DNA of 64,000 nucleotides, taken from contig NZ_JALKAQ010000010.1 of assembly GCF_023016065.1 (NCBI RefSeq), forward strand, positions 1-64,000, in the 5' to 3' direction. Shown here piece after piece: positions 1-10,101 of the stretch. A model generated the notes under the pieces. The model saw nothing but the letters and a program-made list of their open reading frames with translations. It ran no database searches and was not told the DNA's origin. This DNA comes from Marinobacter sp. S0848L (GTDB taxonomy: Bacteria; Pseudomonadota; Gammaproteobacteria; Pseudomonadales; Oleiphilaceae). A program made the position numbers and the translations under genes. The stretch's first letter is position 1, and each line of letters begins with the position of its first letter.

Positions 1-75
1 GCACATCCCTGTGCGCTTAGCTGAAGCCATCCATGGCTTCAGATACTCCCGAAAAGGCATTCCCGACCCAGCGCT
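1..75 (+). repeat. Family A palindromic element E1 (partial, cut by window edge)
   Basis: This is the right-hand part of a family A element. Hairpin 1 (positions 1-14) pairs GCACA with TGTGC around TCCC. Hairpin 2 (21-42) pairs CTGAAGCC with GGCTTCAG around ATCCAT. The presumed right arm starts near 47 with TCCCGAAAA, which is also how the right arm of the element at 21666 begins. The left arm lies outside the window, so arm pairing cannot be checked. The core is in forward orientation and faces the reversed core of the next element, 51 nt away. Confidence 0.7.
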
Positions 76-126
76 CCGGCTGAATTGCGGGCCTCTGATT
101 TTGGTGGCGGTAAGTAGCAAGTTTGG

Positions 127-238
127 TGTGCGGGTGTGGGGCGCGTTTCCGGAAATGTCGGAGGCCATGGATGGCCGGAGAGAAGCGCACATGGATGTGC
201 TCGTAGCGGTTTCCGGAAACGCGCCCCACACCTGCACA
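127..238 (-). repeat. Family A palindromic element E2
   Basis: The arms at 127-155 and 210-238 are reverse complements at 28 of 29 positions; the inner end reads TTTCCGGAAA. Between them lies the conserved core in reverse orientation, with hairpins GGCCATGGATGGCC and GCACATGGATGTGC. The element sits upstream of orn, and with E1 fills most of the first 273 bases. No promoter for orn is evident apart from this. It forms an inverted pair with E1. Confidence 0.85.
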
Positions 239-273
239 TGCACTCAAGAACAACGGCATAGGTGTAAAAGAAA

Positions 274-816
274 ATGAGCAACGGAAACCACTTGGTGTGG
301 ATAGACCTGGAAATGACCGGTCTGGATCCGGAGAAAGAGCGGATCATCGAAATGGCCACGATTATTACCGATTCGGAACTGAATCTGGTTGCTGAAGGCC
401 CCGTGATTGCGATTAAGCAACCGGATAGCCTGCTGGACTCCATGGACGAATGGTGCACCAAAACTCATGGCGAAAGTGGCCTGACTCAGCGCGTGAAAGA
501 TAGTGACATCAGCGAAGCAGAAGCTGAACAACAGACTCTGGCGTTTCTGAAACAACACCTGTCAGCCGGATCATCCCCGCTGTGTGGCAACAGCATCGGC
601 CAGGACCGTCGCTTCCTGGTGAAATACATGCCAGAGCTGGAAGGCTTCTTCCATTACCGCAATCTGGACGTATCCACCATCAAAGAACTGGCCCGCCGCT
701 GGCGCCCGGATGTCTTGGACGGCGTGAAAAAGAAAGGCAGCCATCTGGCGCTGGACGACATTCGCGACTCCATCAACGAGTTGCGTCACTACCGCGAACA
801 CTTCTTTAAACTATAA
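274..816 (+). CDS. orn: Oligoribonuclease (3'-to-5' exoribonuclease)
   Basis: Orn degrades 2-5 nt RNA fragments (nanoRNA), including pGpG from c-di-GMP turnover, to mononucleotides in the cytoplasm. The 180-residue length matches the family (about 181). The DEDD exonuclease motifs are visible: [11 protein letters not shown] near residue 9 (first Asp and Glu), [11 protein letters not shown] near residue 108, and [11 protein letters not shown] near residue 155, with the His and Asp expected of the DEDDh class. The start follows a palindromic element. Its stop overlaps the stop of the convergent queG by 6 nt. Very secure identification. Confidence 0.97.
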   Translation: MSNGNHLVWIDLEMTGLDPEKERIIEMATIITDSELNLVAEGPVIAIKQPDSLLDSMDEWCTKTHGESGLTQRVKDSDISEAEAEQQTLAFLKQHLSAGSSPLCGNSIGQDRRFLVKYMPELEGFFHYRNLDVSTIKELARRWRPDVLDGVKKKGSHLALDDIRDSINELRHYREHFFKL

Positions 817-1890
817 GCCGTGTTGGCGAAGCGCCCAGGTAACGTGCTCCCGCACCACCTCGGATGGGTGCTCCGCCCGCTGCTTCAACGCCTCGATAAC
901 CGGAATGGTTGACGGGGCGTTGCCCAGCCCTACCGCAATATTTCGCAACCAGTTTTCATAACCGGTACGGCGAATCGCCGAACCCTCGGTACGCTTCAAA
1001 AACTCCTGCTCTGTCCAGAGGAAAAGCTCGGCAAGCTCGGTGTTGTCTAACCCGTGCCTTGGCTGAAAATCGTTTTCAGTGGTGGGTTTGCTGAACTTGT
1101 TCCAGGGGCACACAATCTGGCAGTCATCGCAGCCAAACACCCGGTTCCCCATTTTTGAACGCAACTCTTCCGGAATCGGGCCTTTTAGCTCGATGGTGAG
1201 ATAGCTGATGCACTTGCGGGCATCCAGTAAGTGAGCGCCAACAAAGGCATCCGTGGGGCAAATTTCCAAACAGGCAGAGCAGGAGCCGCAATGCTGCTTG
1301 TCGAACGGCTCATCCACCGGTAAAGGCGCGCTGGTAAAAATTTCACCCAGAAAAAAGAACGAACCTGCTTTGGGGTGAATCACCATATTGTTCTTGCCAA
1401 TCCAGCCAAGGCCCGCGCGCTGCGCCAAACCGCGCTCCAGCACAGGCGCGCTGTCCACAAAGGCACGGTAGTCGTAACCGCCCACCGCTTCATCAATCCA
1501 TTTCGCCAACGTGGCGAGCCGCTTTCTCATGAGCTTATGGTAATCCCGCCCGAGGGCATAGCGGGTGATGTAGGCGGTTTCCCGGTTAGTAAGCGCTTGT
1601 TTCGGGTTGTCCGGGGAGGGCAGGTAGTCCATCCGCACTGAAATAACCCGCTGGGTGTCCGGCACCAGAGAGTCCGGGGTGTAACGTTTGTCGCCGTGGT
1701 CGGCCATATAGGCCATGTCGCCGTGGTAACCGGCGGCGAGCCATTGTTTCAGGCGCTCCGCATGGGGGCCGGTGTCGGCGTAGGTGATGCCCGCGTCTGC
1801 AAATCCCAGCTCTTTGGCCCACTGGCGGATTTTATCGGGCAGGGCGTCGAGAGCGCTGTTCGAGGGCGTATTGTCTGTAGTGGTGACCAT
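811..1890 (-). CDS. queG: Epoxyqueuosine reductase
   Basis: QueG catalyses the last step of queuosine synthesis, reducing epoxyqueuosine to queuosine at position 34 of tRNAs with GUN anticodons. It uses cobalamin and two [4Fe-4S] clusters. The 359-residue protein carries two ferredoxin-like cysteine sets: [12 protein letters not shown] near residues 198-210, and [10 protein letters not shown] near residue 252. The N-terminal region ([11 protein letters not shown]) and the [11 protein letters not shown] stretch are typical of the family. E. coli QueG is about 379 residues. The gene is divergent from nnr, with about 130 bp between them, and convergent with orn. Confidence 0.95.
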   Translation of the reverse strand: MVTTTDNTPSNSALDALPDKIRQWAKELGFADAGITYADTGPHAERLKQWLAAGYHGDMAYMADHGDKRYTPDSLVPDTQRVISVRMDYLPSPDNPKQALTNRETAYITRYALGRDYHKLMRKRLATLAKWIDEAVGGYDYRAFVDSAPVLERGLAQRAGLGWIGKNNMVIHPKAGSFFFLGEIFTSAPLPVDEPFDKQHCGSCSACLEICPTDAFVGAHLLDARKCISYLTIELKGPIPEELRSKMGNRVFGCDDCQIVCPWNKFSKPTTENDFQPRHGLDNTELAELFLWTEQEFLKRTEGSAIRRTGYENWLRNIAVGLGNAPSTIPVIEALKQRAEHPSEVVREHVTWALRQHGL

Positions 1891-2020
1891 GACGGAGTCT
1901 TCGGCGGTGAAAGCCTGCGGAGATTTAATTTGATTAAGTTATGACCTTTTTTCCTGTTTTGCTATGCTTTACAGGTATCTGGCCAATTAATTTAAACCGT
2001 TTTCTTTAGCGGGATGCCCC

Positions 2021-3577
2021 ATGCGTTACGTGGACAGTCTACCAGAAGCCTTGTATTCCGCCGACTCTGTACGAGCGATGGATCGCTATCTTATTGAAGA
2101 ACAGGGAATTGACGGTTTCGACTTGATGCAATCGGCAGCCCGGGCCGGGTTTCGGCAGCTTAGAAAGCGCTGGCCGTCGCCCGGTTCGTTGCTGGTGTTA
2201 TGCGGTGCAGGAAACAATGGTGGCGATGGTTATCTCATGGCGGCCAATGCGCAGCGGCTGGGGATTTTTGTAGAGTGTATTGCGGTGGCTCCCCGTTCGA
2301 AACTGACAGGGGATGCGCTCAAAGCCTTCGAGGTGGCGAGCGCGGAAGGTGTCCCGATTACGGAAGTTTCCGATATACCGGATGGTCTGCTGTGCGAGAA
2401 GCTTAGAGCTTCGGACGTGGTTGTCGATGCGTTACTCGGAACCGGGGTCGCCGGTGCGCCACGAACCCCGTTTTCCGAGGTGATCCGCGCTGTTAATCAG
2501 GCAAAACGGCCGGTTTTGGCCGTTGATGTACCGTCCGGCCTTGATGCCACAACCGCTGCTGCTGCAGGCGACGTGGTGGAGGCAGAGCTGACCGTCACCT
2601 TTATCGGAGCCAAAATCGGGCTGTTTACCGGAGCAGGGCCGGCGGTTTGTGGTGAGGTGGTTTTTGAACCATTGGCAGCGCCAGAGCAAATCCGTGGTTG
2701 CCGGGAACAGCCGATGGCTCGACTTGTTCAATGGCAGAGTTGCAAAACCGGTTTTCCAAAGCGTCCGCTCAATGCCCATAAGGGACGCTTTGGTCATGTG
2801 TTGATCGTTGCCGGTGACAGCGGCTTTGGGGGCGCTGGTATCATGGCCGCAGAAGCGGCGTCGCGCGCCGGCGCCGGGTTGGTGACGCTGGCGACTCGGC
2901 CAGAGCATGTAACGGCGGCATTGGTGCGTTGTCCGAACGTGATGGCGCGTGGCGTTGTCCACGGTTCCGAGTTAACCGCACTGATTGATCAGGCAGATGT
3001 CATTGTCTGTGGCCCGGGCATTGGCAAGTCGGCTTGGGGCCAGCAAATGCTGCAGCAGGTCCTGGATAGCGCAAAGCCCAGAGTGTTGGACGCCGATGCG
3101 CTGAATTTGATGGCCACGCGCGCGGCGATTCCTTTTCGTCAGCAAGTACTGACGCCGCACCCGGGTGAAGCCGCCCGAATGCTCGGGTGCAGTGTTGCAG
3201 AGATTGAAGCTGATCGGCTGGCAGCGGCGCAAAAAATGCAGCGCATTTGGGGCGGGGTGGTGTTGCTTAAAGGCGCCGGTACCGTGATTGCGAGCAGCGC
3301 CGAACTGCCTGTCGTTACCGCCGGAGGAAATCCGGGCATGGCTACAGGGGGCATGGGGGATGTTTTATCGGGCATATTGGGGGCGTTTATCAGCCAGCTC
3401 GGCGAGATCGAATTCGCGACCCAAGCCGCTGCGTCGGCGCATTTGGCTGCAGCGAACAGGGCGGTCGACCAGCTGGGATACATGGCTCTGCTGCCCACTG
3501 ATGTGATCAACGATTTGTCTTTGGTACTGAAGGAAACCGACGTTATTGGCGTCAGAAATCACCGGGAGGAAGAATGA
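2021..3577 (+). CDS. nnr: Bifunctional NAD(P)H-hydrate epimerase / ADP-dependent dehydratase
   Basis: This enzyme repairs hydrated NAD(P)H, which forms spontaneously and inhibits dehydrogenases. The N-terminal NnrE half epimerises R-NADHX to S-NADHX (GNNGGDGYLMA near residue 64; VDALLGTG and VDVPSGLDA further on). The C-terminal NnrD half, from about residue 240, dehydrates S-NADHX using ADP (HKGRFGHVLIVAGD, then GMATGGMGDVLSG near residue 440, a phosphate-binding signature of the ribokinase-like fold). The 518-residue length fits the YjeF fusion. It overlaps tsaE by 4 nt and is the first gene of the amiB superoperon, as in E. coli. Confidence 0.96.
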   Translation: MRYVDSLPEALYSADSVRAMDRYLIEEQGIDGFDLMQSAARAGFRQLRKRWPSPGSLLVLCGAGNNGGDGYLMAANAQRLGIFVECIAVAPRSKLTGDALKAFEVASAEGVPITEVSDIPDGLLCEKLRASDVVVDALLGTGVAGAPRTPFSEVIRAVNQAKRPVLAVDVPSGLDATTAAAAGDVVEAELTVTFIGAKIGLFTGAGPAVCGEVVFEPLAAPEQIRGCREQPMARLVQWQSCKTGFPKRPLNAHKGRFGHVLIVAGDSGFGGAGIMAAEAASRAGAGLVTLATRPEHVTAALVRCPNVMARGVVHGSELTALIDQADVIVCGPGIGKSAWGQQMLQQVLDSAKPRVLDADALNLMATRAAIPFRQQVLTPHPGEAARMLGCSVAEIEADRLAAAQKMQRIWGGVVLLKGAGTVIASSAELPVVTAGGNPGMATGGMGDVLSGILGAFISQLGEIEFATQAAASAHLAAANRAVDQLGYMALLPTDVINDLSLVLKETDVIGVRNHREEE

Positions 3578-4071
3578 GCATTATAGGTAACGAGCGCCGG
3601 TTGTTTCTGGAAGGTGAAGTAGAAACGGAACGCCTGGGCGGTGAGCTGGCGAGGCTGGCAAAACAGTCGGAGCAAAGCCTGACAGTGTTTCTGGAAGGCG
3701 ATTTAGGCATGGGTAAAACCACCCTAAGCCGGGGCGTCATGCGTGGTTTGGGGCACGAAGGTGCCGTGAAAAGCCCGACCTATACAATCGTGGAACCCTA
3801 CGAGCATTTAACACCACCGGTGTACCACTTTGATTTGTACCGGCTGGGTGACCCGGAAGAGCTCGAATACATGGGGATTCGAGACTATTTTTCAGCGAAT
3901 AATTTGTGTCTGATCGAATGGCCCGAGCGCGGCGAAGGCGTATTGCCTGAGCCGGATGTCGAGATACAGTTGGAGCGTCAGAGCGAGGGGCGAACCGTGA
4001 TCTTGAGGGCGCGCTCTGAGTTCGGTGCCTCGTTGTTAAATCAAATTGAATTGATAGGGCCGGATTCATGA
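3574..4071 (+). CDS. tsaE: tRNA threonylcarbamoyladenosine biosynthesis ATPase TsaE
   Basis: TsaE is the ATPase that works with TsaB and TsaD to make t6A37 in ANN-decoding tRNAs. It is short (165 residues), with a Walker A motif GDLGMGKTT near residues 43-52 and the family sequences KSPTYTIVEPY and YHFDLYRL just downstream. E. coli TsaE (YjeE) is about 153 residues. It overlaps nnr upstream and amiB downstream by 4 nt each, so translation is probably coupled. TsaB and TsaD are not in this window. Confidence 0.96.
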   Translation: MSIIGNERRLFLEGEVETERLGGELARLAKQSEQSLTVFLEGDLGMGKTTLSRGVMRGLGHEGAVKSPTYTIVEPYEHLTPPVYHFDLYRLGDPEELEYMGIRDYFSANNLCLIEWPERGEGVLPEPDVEIQLERQSEGRTVILRARSEFGASLLNQIELIGPDS

Positions 4072-5399
4072 GAATCGCACTGTGTCTACTGCTGGCGCTC
4101 GCGGCAAGCATTGTTCATGCGGCCACAAAGGTTGAGGGAGTGCGCATATGGCCAGCGCCAGATCATACCCGGTTGGTGCTCGATACGGCCGGGAAGGTGG
4201 AACACAACATGTTTTCCCTTTCCAGCCCATCTCGATTGGTGATTGATTTAAAGAACACCACCAAACGTGCCGATTTCAGCAAGGTAGATTTGTCCGGCAG
4301 TCCGATCAACCGAATCCGTAGCGCGCCCCGCAACGGTAACGATCTTCGGGTGGTATTGGATCTGAAAACCGACATCAAACCTCGCAGTTTTGTGCTTGAA
4401 CCCAACCAGCAGTACGGCCATCGGTTGGTGGTAGATCTGATTGATGAATCCGGAACGCGGCTCGACAAGGCGGCTAGCCCGACGGTCACGCAGAACTCGG
4501 CGGGGAAGCGTGACATTATCGTAGTGATTGATGCCGGCCACGGTGGCGAAGACCCCGGGGCAATCGGGCCACGCGGCACCCGTGAAAAAGACGTGGTTCT
4601 GAAAATGGCGAAAACTCTGGCCGAGCTGGTGAACAAGCAGCCCGGGTTTACTGCCAAACTCACCCGTACCGGGGACTACTACATCGGTTTGCGAAACCGA
4701 ACCATTCTGGCCCGTAAGCATAATGCCGATTTGTTTGTTTCGGTCCATGCCGATGCGTTTCGAACGCCGCAACCCAGCGGCGCTTCGGTGTTCGCTCTGT
4801 CGCAGCGCGGCGCGACCAGTGAAACGGCCCGGTGGCTGGCTCAAAGTGAAAACCGGTCGGATTTGATTGGTGGTGCCGGAGCGCTGTCGTTGGAGGGTCG
4901 GGATGAAATGCTGGCCGGGGTATTGCTCGATTTGTCGATGACCGCAAGTATTAACGCCAGCCTGGGCGTGGGCAGTTCGGTGCTGGGCCAGTTGGGCAGT
5001 GTCGCCAAGCTGCACAAGCCGGGGGTAGAACAAGCGGCGTTTGCGGTACTCAAGTCGCCGGATATCCCCTCGATTCTGGTTGAGGCGGGGTTCATATCCA
5101 ACCCTAAAGAAGAGAAAAATCTGTCGTCCGCCTGGTATCGAGAAAAGCTGGCCAAGGCGATGATGGGCGGCATTCATGACTACTTCCGGCGCAGCCCGCC
5201 CCCGGGAACCTTGCTGGCTTGGCAAAAAGAGAACGGGAAAGGTAAAGGGCGTGTCGGGCAGTACCGGATTCAACGGGGCGATACCTTGTCGGGTGTGGCC
5301 CGCGAAAACCAGACTACCGTCAGTGAGCTGATGCGCTTTAACGGGATGAACGACGATCGTGTTATGGTAGGGCAAACTATACGCATCCCCTCATCCTGA
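4068..5399 (+). CDS. amiB: N-acetylmuramoyl-L-alanine amidase with AMIN and LysM domains
   Basis: This periplasmic zinc amidase cleaves the stem peptide from N-acetylmuramic acid during daughter-cell separation. A signal peptide spans about residues 1-19 (hydrophobic LCLLLALAAS, then VHAA). It is followed by an AMIN domain that targets the septum. The Amidase_3 domain starts with DAGHGGEDPGAIG near residue 154; HADAF near 226 supplies another zinc ligand and LVEAGFISN near 337 the catalytic Glu. A C-terminal LysM repeat begins YRIQRGDTLSG near residue 398. The length (443) and gene order match E. coli AmiB. Confidence 0.95.
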   Translation: MRIALCLLLALAASIVHAATKVEGVRIWPAPDHTRLVLDTAGKVEHNMFSLSSPSRLVIDLKNTTKRADFSKVDLSGSPINRIRSAPRNGNDLRVVLDLKTDIKPRSFVLEPNQQYGHRLVVDLIDESGTRLDKAASPTVTQNSAGKRDIIVVIDAGHGGEDPGAIGPRGTREKDVVLKMAKTLAELVNKQPGFTAKLTRTGDYYIGLRNRTILARKHNADLFVSVHADAFRTPQPSGASVFALSQRGATSETARWLAQSENRSDLIGGAGALSLEGRDEMLAGVLLDLSMTASINASLGVGSSVLGQLGSVAKLHKPGVEQAAFAVLKSPDIPSILVEAGFISNPKEEKNLSSAWYREKLAKAMMGGIHDYFRRSPPPGTLLAWQKENGKGKGRVGQYRIQRGDTLSGVARENQTTVSELMRFNGMNDDRVMVGQTIRIPSS

Positions 5400-5419
5400 C
5401 CAAGAGGTAGTTCCCGGCT

Positions 5420-7306
5420 ATGCCCCACATTCAATTGCTCTCGCCCCGGCTTGCAAACCAGATAGCCGCCGGTGAAGTGGTGGAGCGTCCCGCGTCTGTT
5501 GTTAAAGAACTGGTGGAAAACGCTCTGGATGCCGGCTCCAGCCGGGTTGATATTGAACTGGAGCAAGGCGGTGTCAAGCTGATCCGGGTTCGGGATGACG
5601 GCTTCGGGATCGCCGAGTCTGACCTCCCGCTCGCTCTGAGTCGCCATGCAACCAGCAAAATCCTGACCCTGGATGATCTTGAAGCGGTCGGCACGCTGGG
5701 TTTCCGTGGGGAAGCGCTGGCCAGTATCAGTTCGGTATCGCGTCTCTCGCTAACGTCGCGCACCGCGGAGCAGGAGGCGGCGGCCCGGGTGGAGGTCGAA
5801 GGTCGGGATATGGACGCGAAGATCTCGCCGGCCGCGCACCCTGTAGGTACCACCGTTGAAGTGCGAGATCTGTTTTTCAACACCCCCGCACGCCGTAAAT
5901 TTCTGCGCACCGAAAAAACCGAATTCAATCACGTTGATGAATCCATCCGCAGGCAAGCGCTCAGCCGTTTTGATGCGGGATTTACTCTGCGCCACAACCA
6001 ACGTGTGATTCAAAGCTTGCGGCCGGCTGAATCGGACATTGATAAAGAACGCCGGATCAGCTCGCTCTGTGGCCAGCAATTCATTGATAACGCGGTGGTT
6101 ATCGAAGCAGAAGCCAGTGGCCTTCGGTTGTGGGGCTGGGTGGCGCTGCCGACCTTTTCTCGCAGCCAGGCGGACCTGCAGTATTTCTTCGTCAATGGCC
6201 GGGTGATTCGGGACAAATTGGTGGCGCATGCGGTGCGTCAGGCCTATCGCGACGTGCTCTACAACAACCGCCATCCGGCGTTTGTGCTGTATCTCGAGGT
6301 GGATCCCGCCACCGTGGATGTAAACGTTCACCCAACCAAGCACGAAGTGCGTTTCCGTGATGGCCGACTGGTGCACGATTTCATTTTCCGCACCTTACAC
6401 CGAGCGCTGGCTGACGTGCGCCCGGCGGACCATTTCAGAGGTGCCGAAGCGCAGGCGTTGAGCCGTGAACCCGAGGCTCCGCAATCAGGTGCCAGCCCGG
6501 AAGCTTTTCCCCTCTCTCAGGGGGCCACGCCTTCGCAGGTACCTTCGTACAACGCGGGTTACAGCAATGCGCAGCCCGCCCAGCCACAGCAGGACTGGAA
6601 GGCCAGCGATCAAATGGCTTTCTATAACTCGCTCAACGCCGGTGGTGGCGTCACCAACGAGACTCGCCCCGACCCGTTTGAGTCGCAGCCGGTGCCTACC
6701 CCGCCTCAGGATGGCGAAGACGAGCCGCCGCTGGGTTATGCTATTGCCCAATTGCATGGCATTTACATTCTGGCTCAGAGCCGTACCGGCATGATTGTGG
6801 TGGACATGCACGCGGCGCACGAGCGCATCACCTACGAGCGCATGAAACGGGCGTTGGTGGAGCAAGATCTGAAAAGTCAGCCATTGCTGGTGCCGGTATC
6901 GCTAGCTGTCAGCCAGAAAGAAGCTGCGCTGGCGGAAAGTCACAGTGATGAGTTACAGCAGCTGGGGCTACAAATCGAGCGAATTGGCCCTGAAACGCTG
7001 GCTGTCCGGCAGATTCCTGCTTTGTTACGGGGAGCAGATACTGAACAATTAGTACGTGATGTTCTGGCGGATTTGATTCAGAACGGACAAAGCGATCGAG
7101 TGGAAGCTGTCACCCACGAATTGCTGGGCACCATGGCTTGCCATGGCTCCGTGCGGGCCAATCGACAGCTAACCATCCCTGAAATGAATTCCTTGTTGAG
7201 AGACATGGAAGCAACGGAACGCAGTGGCCAGTGCAACCACGGTCGTCCGACCTGGACGCTGATGACGCTGTCCGAGCTTGATAAATTGTTCCTGAGGGGG
7301 CGTTAA
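5420..7306 (+). CDS. mutL: DNA mismatch repair protein MutL
   Basis: MutL couples MutS mismatch recognition to downstream incision. The N-terminal GHKL ATPase has the [18 protein letters not shown] and [12 protein letters not shown] motifs within the first 110 residues. A Pro/Gln-rich linker occupies about residues 345-445. The C-terminal dimerisation domain contains [12 protein letters not shown] near residue 462, which fits the DxHA-X2-E-X4-E pattern of nuclease-type MutL proteins, with Met where Gln is usual, and CNHGRPTW near the end. This pattern is absent from E. coli MutL, which relies on MutH. See the separate finding. Confidence 0.97.
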   Translation: MPHIQLLSPRLANQIAAGEVVERPASVVKELVENALDAGSSRVDIELEQGGVKLIRVRDDGFGIAESDLPLALSRHATSKILTLDDLEAVGTLGFRGEALASISSVSRLSLTSRTAEQEAAARVEVEGRDMDAKISPAAHPVGTTVEVRDLFFNTPARRKFLRTEKTEFNHVDESIRRQALSRFDAGFTLRHNQRVIQSLRPAESDIDKERRISSLCGQQFIDNAVVIEAEASGLRLWGWVALPTFSRSQADLQYFFVNGRVIRDKLVAHAVRQAYRDVLYNNRHPAFVLYLEVDPATVDVNVHPTKHEVRFRDGRLVHDFIFRTLHRALADVRPADHFRGAEAQALSREPEAPQSGASPEAFPLSQGATPSQVPSYNAGYSNAQPAQPQQDWKASDQMAFYNSLNAGGGVTNETRPDPFESQPVPTPPQDGEDEPPLGYAIAQLHGIYILAQSRTGMIVVDMHAAHERITYERMKRALVEQDLKSQPLLVPVSLAVSQKEAALAESHSDELQQLGLQIERIGPETLAVRQIPALLRGADTEQLVRDVLADLIQNGQSDRVEAVTHELLGTMACHGSVRANRQLTIPEMNSLLRDMEATERSGQCNHGRPTWTLMTLSELDKLFLRGR

Positions 7307-7311
7307 GCATT

Positions 7312-8349
7312 ATGACAGGCGAGCAACGGTCAGTGCTTCCCCCCGCTATCTTTCTGATGGGCCCTACGGCATCGGGTAAAACCGATATGGCCATGGCGCT
7401 GTGTGAGCATTTGCCGTGCGAGATCATCAGCGTTGATTCCGCCATGATCTACCGTGGCATGGACATCGGCACCGCCAAGCCCACTCCCGACGAATTGGCG
7501 AAGGCGCCTCACCGGCTGATCGATATTTGTGACCCGGCGGACACATACTCCGCCGCAGACTTTGTGCGGGACGCTTTGGCGGAAATGGCGGAGATTACCG
7601 AGCGGGGGCGGATTCCGCTGCTGGTCGGTGGCACCATGATGTATTTCAAGGCGCTGTTGAGTGGCATGTCGAACCTGCCATCTGCTGATCCTGAGCTAAG
7701 AGCGCAGATCGAGAAAGAAGCCGACGCTCAGGGTTGGCCGGCGTTGTACGACGAGCTGGTTGCCAAAGATCCGGTCGCCGCAGAGATTATCCACCCCAAC
7801 AATCGCCAGCGCCTGATGCGAGCGATCGAGGTTATCCGGCTAACCGGAAAGCCCATTTCGGCCCACTGGCAGGCGAATACCGACACCTCCGAAGAGCAAA
7901 AATCGTCGGATATCAAGGATTACACGTATTTCACCAAGTGGCAGGCAGACGAAAGTGCCGACCTGCCGTATACTGTTTTCCAGTTTGCGCTCGCTCCGGC
8001 AGACCGTAAAGTCCTTCATGAGAGGATTCGAACGCGATTTCTGGCCATGCAAGACGCAGGGTTTCTGGATGAAGTCCGGCAGCTGATGGGACGGGGCGAC
8101 CTTAACCCTGAACTGCCCTCCATGCGTTGCGTGGGCTACCGCCAGGCTTGGGAGTATCTGTCCGGTGACTGCGACCATGAAACCTATTTGAACAAAGGCA
8201 TGGCGGCAACCCGCCAATTGGCGAAGCGCCAGATTACCTGGTTACGAAAATGGCCTGATGTACAGTGGCTGGATAGTAATAACTTACAAATGGTGCTGGA
8301 AACCTTGAAAAAATCAGGTCTACACACCACATTTAACTCTGCAAATTGA
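7312..8349 (+). CDS. miaA: tRNA dimethylallyltransferase
   Basis: MiaA transfers a dimethylallyl group from DMAPP to A37 of tRNAs that read UNN codons; MiaB (at 39845 here) then adds the methylthio group. The P-loop [11 protein letters not shown] lies near residue 16, followed by [16 protein letters not shown]. At 345 residues it is longer than E. coli MiaA (316). Part of the excess is an acidic insertion near residues 182-210 ([13 protein letters not shown] region). The gene starts 6 nt after the mutL stop and precedes hfq, as in enterobacteria. Confidence 0.96.
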   Translation: MTGEQRSVLPPAIFLMGPTASGKTDMAMALCEHLPCEIISVDSAMIYRGMDIGTAKPTPDELAKAPHRLIDICDPADTYSAADFVRDALAEMAEITERGRIPLLVGGTMMYFKALLSGMSNLPSADPELRAQIEKEADAQGWPALYDELVAKDPVAAEIIHPNNRQRLMRAIEVIRLTGKPISAHWQANTDTSEEQKSSDIKDYTYFTKWQADESADLPYTVFQFALAPADRKVLHERIRTRFLAMQDAGFLDEVRQLMGRGDLNPELPSMRCVGYRQAWEYLSGDCDHETYLNKGMAATRQLAKRQITWLRKWPDVQWLDSNNLQMVLETLKKSGLHTTFNSAN

Positions 8350-8382
8350 CGATCTGCACCTACCCCTAACAGGAGAATACTC

Positions 8383-8631
8383 ATGTCAAAAGGGCATTCC
8401 TTACAAGACCCTTACCTCAATGCTTTGCGCAAGGAACGCATTCCCGTTTCTATCTTCTTGGTTAACGGCATCAAGCTTCAGGGCCAGATCGAATCTTTCG
8501 ATCAGTTCGTAATCTTGTTGAAGAACACTGTCAGCCAGATGGTGTATAAGCACGCTATTTCGACTGTTGTACCTGCTCGCAATGTTCGTTTGCCGCAGGC
8601 GAATCCCGGAGAGGAAGAAGCTGAAGGTTAA
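8383..8631 (+). CDS. hfq: RNA chaperone Hfq
   Basis: Hfq is a hexameric Sm-like protein that helps small RNAs pair with mRNAs. The start region ([21 protein letters not shown]), the Sm1 motif ([18 protein letters not shown]) and Sm2 (the [10 protein letters not shown] stretch) are all intact. At 82 residues it has a short acidic tail (NPGEEEAEG) instead of the long disordered tail of E. coli Hfq (102). A clear AGGAG ribosome-binding site precedes the ATG. A stem-loop follows the gene. Confidence 0.98.
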   Translation: MSKGHSLQDPYLNALRKERIPVSIFLVNGIKLQGQIESFDQFVILLKNTVSQMVYKHAISTVVPARNVRLPQANPGEEEAEG

Positions 8632-8652
8632 ATTCCGGTGCTTCCGGTTTTG

Positions 8653-8707
8653 ACACCCGCGGTGCAGGGCAGCCATTGAGCTGAGCTGGCCGCGGGTGTT
8701 TGTTTTT
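8653..8707 (+). terminator. Stem-loop between hfq and hflX, probable intrinsic terminator or attenuator
   Basis: The 10-bp perfect stem ACACCCGCGG (8653-8662) / CCGCGGGTGT (8690-8699) is followed by TTGTTTTT. The loop is long (27 nt). It lies 22 nt after the hfq stop and 17 nt before the TTG start of hflX. It may terminate part of the hfq transcript or adjust the hfq:hflX ratio. Confidence 0.55.
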
Positions 8708-8724
8708 ATGGAGTTGATTCTATT

Positions 8725-10023
8725 TTGTTTGAACGTCCTGACGTTGGAGAACGCGCGGTTCTCGTCCACATCGAATTCACCGCCCACGACGGTACTGAAG
8801 ACCCGGGTGAGTTCCGTGAACTGGTAACGTCTGCAGGTGTCGAGCCGGTGGATATGGTGACCGGTACGCGCAAACAACCCAGCCCCCGGCTATTCGTTGG
8901 TGAAGGCAAGCTCGAAGAAATTCGCGATGCCGTTGCTGCCAACGAAGCCGATGTCGTGTTGTTCAATCATGCCTTGAGCCCGAGCCAGGAGCGAAACATC
9001 GAGCGAGAGCTCAAGTGCCGGGTGTTAGATCGAACCGGCGTTATTCTCGATATCTTTGCCCAACGCGCCCGTACCCATGAGGGTAAATTGCAGGTTGAGT
9101 TGGCGCAGCTGGAGCATATGTCTACGCGCCTGATTCGTGGCTGGACCCACCTTGAACGGCAAAAGGGTGGTATCGGTTTGCGGGGGCCGGGTGAAACTCA
9201 GCTCGAGACAGACCGGCGGTTGTTGCGCGAGCGTATCAAGTCGATTCACAAGCGGCTGGAAAAGGTCCGTAAACAGCGGGATCAGGGCCGCCGTGCCCGT
9301 AAGCGTGCCGACGTGCCGACCCTGTCTCTGGTGGGGTACACCAACGCCGGTAAATCGACCTTGTTCAATCAGGTTACTACCTCAACGGTTTACGCGGCGG
9401 ACCAATTGTTCGCTACCCTAGACCCGACTCTGCGCAAGTTGGAACTTCCGGACATCGGCTCGGTCGTAGTGGCGGACACCGTAGGGTTCATTCGTCATCT
9501 TCCGCACAAATTGGTGGAAGCCTTCCGTGCAACGCTTGAAGAAACCCGGCAGGCATCGCTGCTGCTGCACATCATTGATTGCCACGATGAGCGCCGTGAC
9601 GAAAACATTGAGCAAGTGGAAAACGTATTGTTGGAAATTGGCGCTGATGAAGTGCCCCAGTTGCAGGTTTTCAACAAAATAGATTTGTTAGATGATTTCG
9701 CACCCCGAATTGATCGCAACGAAGAGGGCATTCCAGTAAGAGTGTGGGTCTCAGCGATAACCGGGGAGGGCATGGATCTGCTCTTTGATGCGGTGGTAGA
9801 GCGTCTGGCAGAAGATGTGGTGCATCACTTTGTTTTGTTGGGGCCGGCGGATGGTAAGCTTCGTGCCTTGTTGCATGAGGCCGGTTCTGTGCTGAGCGAA
9901 GAGCACCGGGAAAGTGGTGATACCGTAGTAGAAGTTCGGCTGCAGAATCGCGATTGGATGCAGTTGCTCAGTCGGGCAGGTGTTAGCCAGGAAGAGGTTC
10001 GGCTGGAAGACCGGGCACTGTGA
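8725..10023 (+). CDS. hflX: Ribosome-associated GTPase HflX
   Basis: HflX binds and splits stalled 70S ribosomes, especially after heat stress. The 432-residue protein has the glycine-rich N-terminal HflX domain (GPGETQLETDRRLLRERI) and a TRAFAC GTPase domain: G1 GYTNAGKST near residue 205, G3 DTVGFIRHLP, and G4 NKIDLLD. The start is TTG at 8725; the product would begin like E. coli HflX (MFDRYDAGE), here (M)FERPDVGE, and no ATG in frame lies nearby. GGAG is 11 nt upstream, a rather long spacing, consistent with modest translation. Confidence 0.95.
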   Translation: MFERPDVGERAVLVHIEFTAHDGTEDPGEFRELVTSAGVEPVDMVTGTRKQPSPRLFVGEGKLEEIRDAVAANEADVVLFNHALSPSQERNIERELKCRVLDRTGVILDIFAQRARTHEGKLQVELAQLEHMSTRLIRGWTHLERQKGGIGLRGPGETQLETDRRLLRERIKSIHKRLEKVRKQRDQGRRARKRADVPTLSLVGYTNAGKSTLFNQVTTSTVYAADQLFATLDPTLRKLELPDIGSVVVADTVGFIRHLPHKLVEAFRATLEETRQASLLLHIIDCHDERRDENIEQVENVLLEIGADEVPQLQVFNKIDLLDDFAPRIDRNEEGIPVRVWVSAITGEGMDLLFDAVVERLAEDVVHHFVLLGPADGKLRALLHEAGSVLSEEHRESGDTVVEVRLQNRDWMQLLSRAGVSQEEVRLEDRAL

Positions 10024-10101
10024 ATCACGCCGCCTATTGCCGGGGGCTTTATAAATCCCTAGTATTTGCAGCCATTCGAATAAACACGAACGGAGAGAAT
10101 T

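Noticed and set aside
1..238. CRISPR array from the repeated motifs
   Set aside because: Repeats are few, inverted and dispersed over 57 kb. There is no regular repeat-spacer series and no cas gene.
39..461. Open frames running through the palindromic elements that share a peptide like PLRAHPCALLSGHPW (also near 41357, 53617 and 57322)
   Set aside because: The shared peptide is simply the translated family A core. The frames differ in length, extend into real genes on other strands and lack ribosome-binding sites. They are likely sources of spurious hypothetical proteins.
3139..3510. Long minus-strand frames inside plus-strand genes (for example within nnr, amiB, mutL, the acyl-CoA dehydrogenases and leuS)
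   Set aside because: They are shadows caused by codon bias in the real genes. None shows family motifs, a ribosome-binding site or operon context.
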